7,692 nt of DNA. Origin: Pseudomonadota bacterium. GTDB lineage: Bacteria > Desulfobacterota > Desulfobaccia > Desulfobaccales > 0-14-0-80-60-11. Of this stretch, positions 4,474 to 7,692 are shown in pieces. A model generated the notes under the pieces. The model was not told the origin of the DNA, did no database searches, and worked only from the letters and a program-made list of their open reading frames with translations. The stretch spans positions 1 to 7,692 of the forward strand of contig JAHIKF010000256.1 of the NCBI GenBank assembly GCA_018897875.1, written 5' to 3'. Each line of letters begins with the position of its first letter. Within the stretch, counting starts at the first letter, position 1. Made by a program: the position numbers and the translations under genes.

Positions 4474-6786
4474 TCACCCCCGCCGCCGCCAGCGCGGGCC
4501 GTCAGGGGTGTCGGTGATCTCGATGGACCGGGCGGCCAGTTCATCCCGGATCTTATCCGCCGCGGCCCAATCCCGGGATCTCCGAGCCTCTTCCCGGGCC
4601 GTAAGGAGCGCCTCGATCCCCTCATCCGCGGCCTCCGCCGGCGGCGCCAGGTTCATTACGCCCAGGACTTCGTCCAGTTCCTGGAAGCGGGTCAGGATGG
4701 CGGTGGCCGCGGCGTGCCCCAGACGGCCGTGGTCGATGTCGGTGTGGAATTCCCCTACCGCGGCGAACAGCGCCGACAGGAACCGGGAAATGTTGAGGTC
4801 GTCATCCAGGGCGGCGACGCACTCCTTTTTCAGCAAAAAGAGGCGCTCTTCGATGGCCGGGGTGAGGGGAGCCTCGCCGGTTATCAGGGCCAGGCGCTCC
4901 AGGAAGTGGTCCAGGCGGGCCCGGGCCACGGCCGTGGCCTTGAGGTTGGTGCCGCTTACCGCCAGGGGCTTGCGGTAGTGGGCGCCCAGAAGGAAGTAGC
5001 GCACCTCCTCGCCCCGGTAGCCCTGGGCCATCAGGTCCCGCACCGTGACCAGACCCGCTTCTTTCAGGGGGTGGCCGTCCTTGAGGACCTGCTCGCAGTG
5101 GAGCCAGGACCGGGCTTTAGGTTTGCCCGTGGCCGCGGTGAACAGGGCGTTTTCGTTTTCATCGTGGGGAAAGAGCGATTCCACGCTGCCCACATGAAAA
5201 TCCACGGTTTCTCCCGGGTGTTTCAAGGCCATGGCCGCGGACTCCAGATGCCAGCTGGGGCGCACCTGACCCCAGGGGGTGGTGTAGTAGAGGCCCTTTT
5301 TCAGTTCCGCCAGCTTGGCGCGTTTCAGCAGGGTGAAATCCCGGGGGTTTTCCTTGGCGTACTCGTCCAGATCCACGGTTTTGCCCACCCGGATCTTGCT
5401 CAGGTCCACCCCGGAGAGGCGCCCGTAGTCCTTGAAGCGGGAGATGTCGAAATAGACCGAGCGCAATTTTTCATACGCGTAGCCCCTCTCCAGGAGCTTC
5501 CGGGTGAGGTCGACCATATCGTCGATGTGGTCGGAGGCCAGGGGGTAGAGAACGCCGCCCTGGATGCGCAACGCTTCCATATCCCGGAAGAATTCCTGCC
5601 GAAAGTGCCCGGTGAATTCCTGCAAGTTCTGGTTGGCGGCCGCGGCCCCGGCCATGGCCCGGTCATCCAGGTCGATGAGGCTTACCACCTGCCGGATCTT
5701 GAAGCCCCGGAAGCTGAGGTAACGGTGGAGCAGGTCGGCCACCACCAGGCGCCGGGCCACCACCAGGGAGAGGTGGCCGTAAAGGGCCGGGCCGTCGGCA
5801 AAAATGGTGGCCTCGCCCGGGCGCCGGGGTTCGAAGGCCTCCTTAGCCCGGGCCATGGTGTTGTAAAACCGGAGGGTGGGGGCCTCCTTTTCGGTGAACA
5901 GGGAGGTGGAGAGGTAGCGTTCGCCGATGTCAGGGGCAATGGCCACGATGAGGCCGCCCGCCAGCTCCCGGGCTTTGCGGATGGCCACGCCCACCGCGGC
6001 CCCGGAGCTCATGCCCAGAAACAGGCCTTCCTGGCGGGCCATTCTCCGGGCCGTCTCATAGGCCTCCTCGTCCTCGATGTTAACGATCTCGTCCGCCCTG
6101 GTCTTATTGAAAATCCCCGGCTTGTAGGACTCCTGCATATTTTTCAGACCCTGGATGGCGTGGCCCAGGAAGGGCTCCACTCCCACCACCTGGATGTCGG
6201 GATTGAACCGCTTCATGCCCTCATAGAGGCCCATGAGGGTGCCGGTGGTGCCCATGGTCGCCACCACCATGGTGACCTTGCCTTCGGTCTGCTCCCAGAT
6301 CTCCCGGCAGGTGGACTCATGGGAGGCGGGGTTGACGGGGTTGTTGAACTGGTCCGCCAGAAAATACTTGTCCGGATGTTCCCGGGCCATCCGGTAGACC
6401 TCTTCGATGGAGCCGTCGGTCCCCAGGTGGGCCGGGGTCAGAAGGAGTTCGGCGCCCATGCCCTTGAGGATGCGTTTGCGCTCCAGGCTGGCGGACTCGG
6501 GCATGGTCAGGAGCAGGCGATAGCCCTTGACGGCGCACACCATGGCCAGACCGATGCCGGTGTTGCCGCTGGTAGCTTCGATGATGGTCTTCTCCGGGGT
6601 CAGCTCGCCTGCGGCCTCCGCCGCCTCGATCATGGCCAGGGCCGGGCGGTCCTTGACGGAACCGCCGGGATTGAAATATTCCAGCTTGACGTAAATCTCC
6701 ACCTGCGGATGGGGATTGAGGCGGTTCAGGCGGACAATGGGGGTCTGCCCCACGAGCTCCAGTACGTTATTGGCCTTGCGCAGCAT
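4474..6786 (-). CDS. Cysteine synthase fused to a degenerate cysteinyl-tRNA synthetase-like region
   Basis: This is a 770-residue two-part protein. Residues 1-300 are a fold-type II PLP enzyme of the O-acetylserine sulfhydrylase group: GGSVKDR with PLP lysine K45, SGNTG (73-77), GTTGT (179-183), GMSSGAAVG (258-266) and APDIGERYLST (284-294). All are intact, so it should make cysteine from O-acetylserine and sulfide or a related reaction. Residues 305-770 align along the length of CysRS, starting LRFYNTMARAKEAF and ending DWAAADKIRDEL and DTPDGPRWRR (739-768). However, the zinc Cys before GP is D331, the HIGH region is SLVV (340-343), WHxEC is WHLES (S516), and KMSKS is replaced by GHPLKEAG (571-578). 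H541 and E545 remain. Aminoacylation is thus unlikely; a tRNA-binding or regulatory role is inference. The ATG at 6786 has AGGAG 13 nt upstream; a TTG at 6798 adds four residues but is only 1 nt from it. A 96-aa gene precedes it by 41 nt. Confidence 0.88.
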   Translation of the reverse strand: MLRKANNVLELVGQTPIVRLNRLNPHPQVEIYVKLEYFNPGGSVKDRPALAMIEAAEAAGELTPEKTIIEATSGNTGIGLAMVCAVKGYRLLLTMPESASLERKRILKGMGAELLLTPAHLGTDGSIEEVYRMAREHPDKYFLADQFNNPVNPASHESTCREIWEQTEGKVTMVVATMGTTGTLMGLYEGMKRFNPDIQVVGVEPFLGHAIQGLKNMQESYKPGIFNKTRADEIVNIEDEEAYETARRMARQEGLFLGMSSGAAVGVAIRKARELAGGLIVAIAPDIGERYLSTSLFTEKEAPTLRFYNTMARAKEAFEPRRPGEATIFADGPALYGHLSLVVARRLVVADLLHRYLSFRGFKIRQVVSLIDLDDRAMAGAAAANQNLQEFTGHFRQEFFRDMEALRIQGGVLYPLASDHIDDMVDLTRKLLERGYAYEKLRSVYFDISRFKDYGRLSGVDLSKIRVGKTVDLDEYAKENPRDFTLLKRAKLAELKKGLYYTTPWGQVRPSWHLESAAMALKHPGETVDFHVGSVESLFPHDENENALFTAATGKPKARSWLHCEQVLKDGHPLKEAGLVTVRDLMAQGYRGEEVRYFLLGAHYRKPLAVSGTNLKATAVARARLDHFLERLALITGEAPLTPAIEERLFLLKKECVAALDDDLNISRFLSALFAAVGEFHTDIDHGRLGHAAATAILTRFQELDEVLGVMNLAPPAEAADEGIEALLTAREEARRSRDWAAADKIRDELAARSIEITDTPDGPRWRRRG

Positions 6787-6827
6787 AGCGGGATTCAAAC
6801 TCCTGGCGTTGGCGGCGACGCGCCGTA

Positions 6828-7118
6828 TTAAGTTCCTTCCTCCCTACCCGTGGAGCCACACGTTCCCGGGTTCTCCATTTCTTCGGCCAGGTAATTATTG
6901 ATCAGGTTAATCAGGGCGAGGATGAAAAACCGGCGGGCCTCGGGCGCGTCATGCATCACTTCCATAAGCCGGTAAATCAGGCCCAGGACTACCAGCCCCG
7001 CCTGGGAAGGCGAAACACCCTCCTGGTTGAAGCGTTCCAGAATCTCATTTACCAGGGGACGGACTCTCGCCTCCATCTCTGCATCGGAGGGAAAGGCCGC
7101 GGTATCGATTTCAGTCAT
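6828..7118 (-). CDS. Conserved-looking hypothetical protein, 96 aa
   Basis: I do not recognise the family. The product is mostly helical by eye: an acidic N-terminus, EMEARVRPLVNEILERFN (14-31), a hydrophobic segment GLVVLGLIYRLMEVMHD (41-57), then ARRFFILALINLINNYLAEEME (61-82) and a disordered Gly/Glu tail. The hydrophobic stretches look like amphipathic packing helices more than membrane spans. AAGGA lies 7 nt before the ATG at 7118. It is the first gene of a probable operon with the cysteine synthase fusion, 41 nt upstream of it, so a partner or regulatory role is possible but unsupported by any motif. Confidence 0.7.
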   Translation of the reverse strand: MTEIDTAAFPSDAEMEARVRPLVNEILERFNQEGVSPSQAGLVVLGLIYRLMEVMHDAPEARRFFILALINLINNYLAEEMENPGTCGSTGREEGT

Positions 7119-7151
7119 GGATTGATCCTTGGGGTTTCCTAAAACTCTTTA

Positions 7152-7157
7152 ATTATA
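7152..7157 (-). promoter_or_regulatory. Possible -10 element upstream of the 96-aa gene
   Basis: A perfect TATAAT occurs on the minus strand, 34 nt upstream of the ATG at 7118, a suitable distance. No -35 box close to TTGACA lies 16-18 bp further upstream, so the promoter call is weak. The surrounding CCCTTATAATTAAA also occurs on the plus strand at 1330-1343. Confidence 0.35.
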
Positions 7158-7206
7158 AGGGAAAAGTTACCATATTCCCTGACGGTTTGCAAACTCGGGG
7201 AACCGG

Positions 7207-7245
7207 GGGCGCGGTGGTTTCTCCGGTCGCAGTCAGGCCGCGCCC
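7207..7245. repeat. Inverted repeat GGGCGCGG/CCGCGCCC
   Basis: Perfect 8-bp arms at 7207-7214 and 7238-7245 flank a 23-nt spacer. There is no T-run on either side, so it is not a standard terminator. It lies upstream of the 96-aa gene. Confidence 0.45.
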
Positions 7246-7295
7246 GCCGGGACATCGCCCCGGGCGGTCCCCTAATACCGAGTAGCAATCAAAAA

Positions 7296-7320
7296 GGTGG
7301 CACAGGCTTCTCGCCTGTGC
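7296..7320. repeat. Dispersed repeat, copy 1 (GGTGGCACAGGCTT hairpin)
   Basis: GCACAGGC (7300-7307) and GCCTGTGC (7313-7320) are perfect arms around a 5-nt loop. The preceding GGTGG and the first 14 bases recur exactly at 7652-7665. Confidence 0.7.
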
Positions 7321-7377
7321 AGGCGCAAGCTAAACCACCATGGCCGTTTGGGGCCACCCCCAATCATGAAATTCCTT

Positions 7378-7405
7378 GTAGGGGCGGTTCGCGAACCGCC
7401 CCTAC
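7378..7405. repeat. Perfect 28-bp palindrome
   Basis: GTAGGGGCGGTTCG is followed directly by its exact reverse complement, with no spacer. TTGTAGGG at its left edge is shared with the boundary repeat at 4021-4028, so both probably belong to one dispersed repeat family. Confidence 0.8.
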
Positions 7406-7474
7406 GGGTGGACTTTCACGGTAAAGCCTGCGGCTACCAAAATAGCTCTTCGAACGCAACTCGGTATAAAAGGA

Positions 7475-7499
7475 CCTGGGGCAGATCAGGGGCCCCAGG
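7475..7499. repeat. Inverted repeat CCTGGGGC/GCCCCAGG
   Basis: Perfect 8-bp arms at 7475-7482 and 7492-7499 flank a 9-nt loop. It is followed by a G/A-rich stretch rather than T, so it is a hairpin of unknown role. Confidence 0.5.
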
Positions 7500-7534
7500 G
7501 GGAAGTAAAAACCTGGCTAAGTACAGTAGTTCAT

Positions 7535-7552
7535 AAATACGGTAACGTATTT
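7535..7552. repeat. Hairpin AAATACG-GTAA-CGTATTT
   Basis: Perfect 7-bp arms close a GTAA (GNRA-type) tetraloop. It is AT-rich, unlike the neighbouring hairpins. It may be a terminator remnant, but no clear T-run or gene precedes it. Confidence 0.4.
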
Positions 7553-7651
7553 CTTACTCCGTGAAGATCACTTCCCCCTCACCCTGACCCTCTCCCCCAT
7601 TGGGCTAAGCATTACCCACAAGTCGGGAAGTGGTTGATTCGACAAGTTTTT

Positions 7652-7677
7652 GGTGGCACAGGCTTTATAGCCTGCGC
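7652..7677. repeat. Dispersed repeat, copy 2 (GGTGGCACAGGCTT hairpin)
   Basis: The first 14 bases are identical to copy 1 at 7296-7309. The arms GCACAGGCT and AGCCTGCGC pair except at one position. The element sits at the right edge and may continue outside. Confidence 0.6.
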
Positions 7678-7692
7678 GAGGATTTTCGCACA

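Larger units (their letters stand above)
7119..7692. other. Gene-free region rich in dispersed palindromic repeats
   Basis: I see no convincing gene here. The one plus-strand ORF of any length (7297-7536) is built across repeat hairpins and has no ribosome binding site. The region holds at least six inverted repeats, listed separately, plus a C-rich tract at about 7571-7599 (CCCTCACCCTGACCCTCTCC), a motif seen in intergenic repeats of many GC-rich bacteria. Confidence 0.65.

Noticed and set aside
3764..4978. A 404-residue plus-strand open frame
   Set aside because: It runs through the tRNA-Pro gene, its terminator, the palindromic repeats and the antisense of the fusion gene. The Arg/Ser-rich composition indicates noncoding sequence.
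4474..5880. Functional cysteinyl-tRNA synthetase (cysS) call
   Set aside because: The region aligns with CysRS but lacks HIGH, KMSKS and two zinc cysteines, so a plain cysS annotation would mislead.
4714..6831. A 705-residue open frame antisense to the cysteine synthase fusion
   Set aside because: It is a GC-rich shadow. The minus-strand frame has unmistakable enzyme motifs, while this one is Gly/Val/His-rich with no recognisable domain.
7297..7536. 79-residue plus-strand open frame
   Set aside because: It is composed of repeat hairpins (7300-7320, 7378-7405, 7475-7499), has no ribosome binding site, and has no protein-like pattern.

Overview
The window reads as a GC-rich bacterial chromosome segment, probably from a Desulfobacterota (delta-proteobacterial) lineage. 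That placement is an inference from gene style, the SD-led minus-strand genes and the GC-rich dispersed palindromes; no taxonomic marker settles it. Every protein gene lies on the minus strand, and a tRNA-Pro gene lies on the plus strand.

Positions 1-1360 hold the right end of a His-Xaa-Ser (HXS) peptide-modification locus. In transcription order these are hxsA (913-1212), an exported small precursor ending in nine back-to-back His-X-(Ser/Asn/Ala) triplets; hxsD (229-582); and the N-terminus of the radical SAM maturase hxsB (from 245, running off the left edge). The expected second radical SAM gene, hxsC, would lie further left. A good sigma70-type promoter and a leader hairpin precede hxsA. 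A roughly one-third-GC spacer separates hxsA from hxsD. The chemistry and product of HXS systems are uncharacterised, so this is the most biologically open locus here.

Positions 1465-3720 hold a lipoprotein solute-binding protein of the peptide/nickel (SBP_bac_5) family with no permease beside it. It is preceded by a RelE-type toxin and its antitoxin, which overlap by 4 nt, under a TTGACA promoter. Positions 3764-3919 hold a compact tRNA-Pro(CGG) unit with promoter-like boxes, an encoded CCA and an intrinsic terminator. Positions 3999-4164 are packed with palindromic repeats, including a 143-bp unit bounded by near-perfect 24-bp inverted repeats. This cluster abuts a short ORF (4186-4413) that looks like the N-terminal part of a small nuclease-like domain.

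Positions 4474-7118 form a probable two-gene operon: a 96-aa protein of unknown function followed by a 770-aa fusion of cysteine synthase with a cysteinyl-tRNA synthetase-like region. The PLP half keeps its hallmark residues. The synthetase half has lost HIGH, KMSKS and two zinc cysteines while keeping the C-terminal tRNA-binding end, so it is very likely not an aminoacylating enzyme. Positions 7119-7692 contain no convincing gene but carry several dispersed-repeat hairpins, including a perfect 28-bp palindrome and two copies of a GGTGGCACAGGCTT element.

The two items most worth following up are the HXS locus with its Ala/Asn-substituted repeat, and the CysK/pseudo-CysRS fusion.
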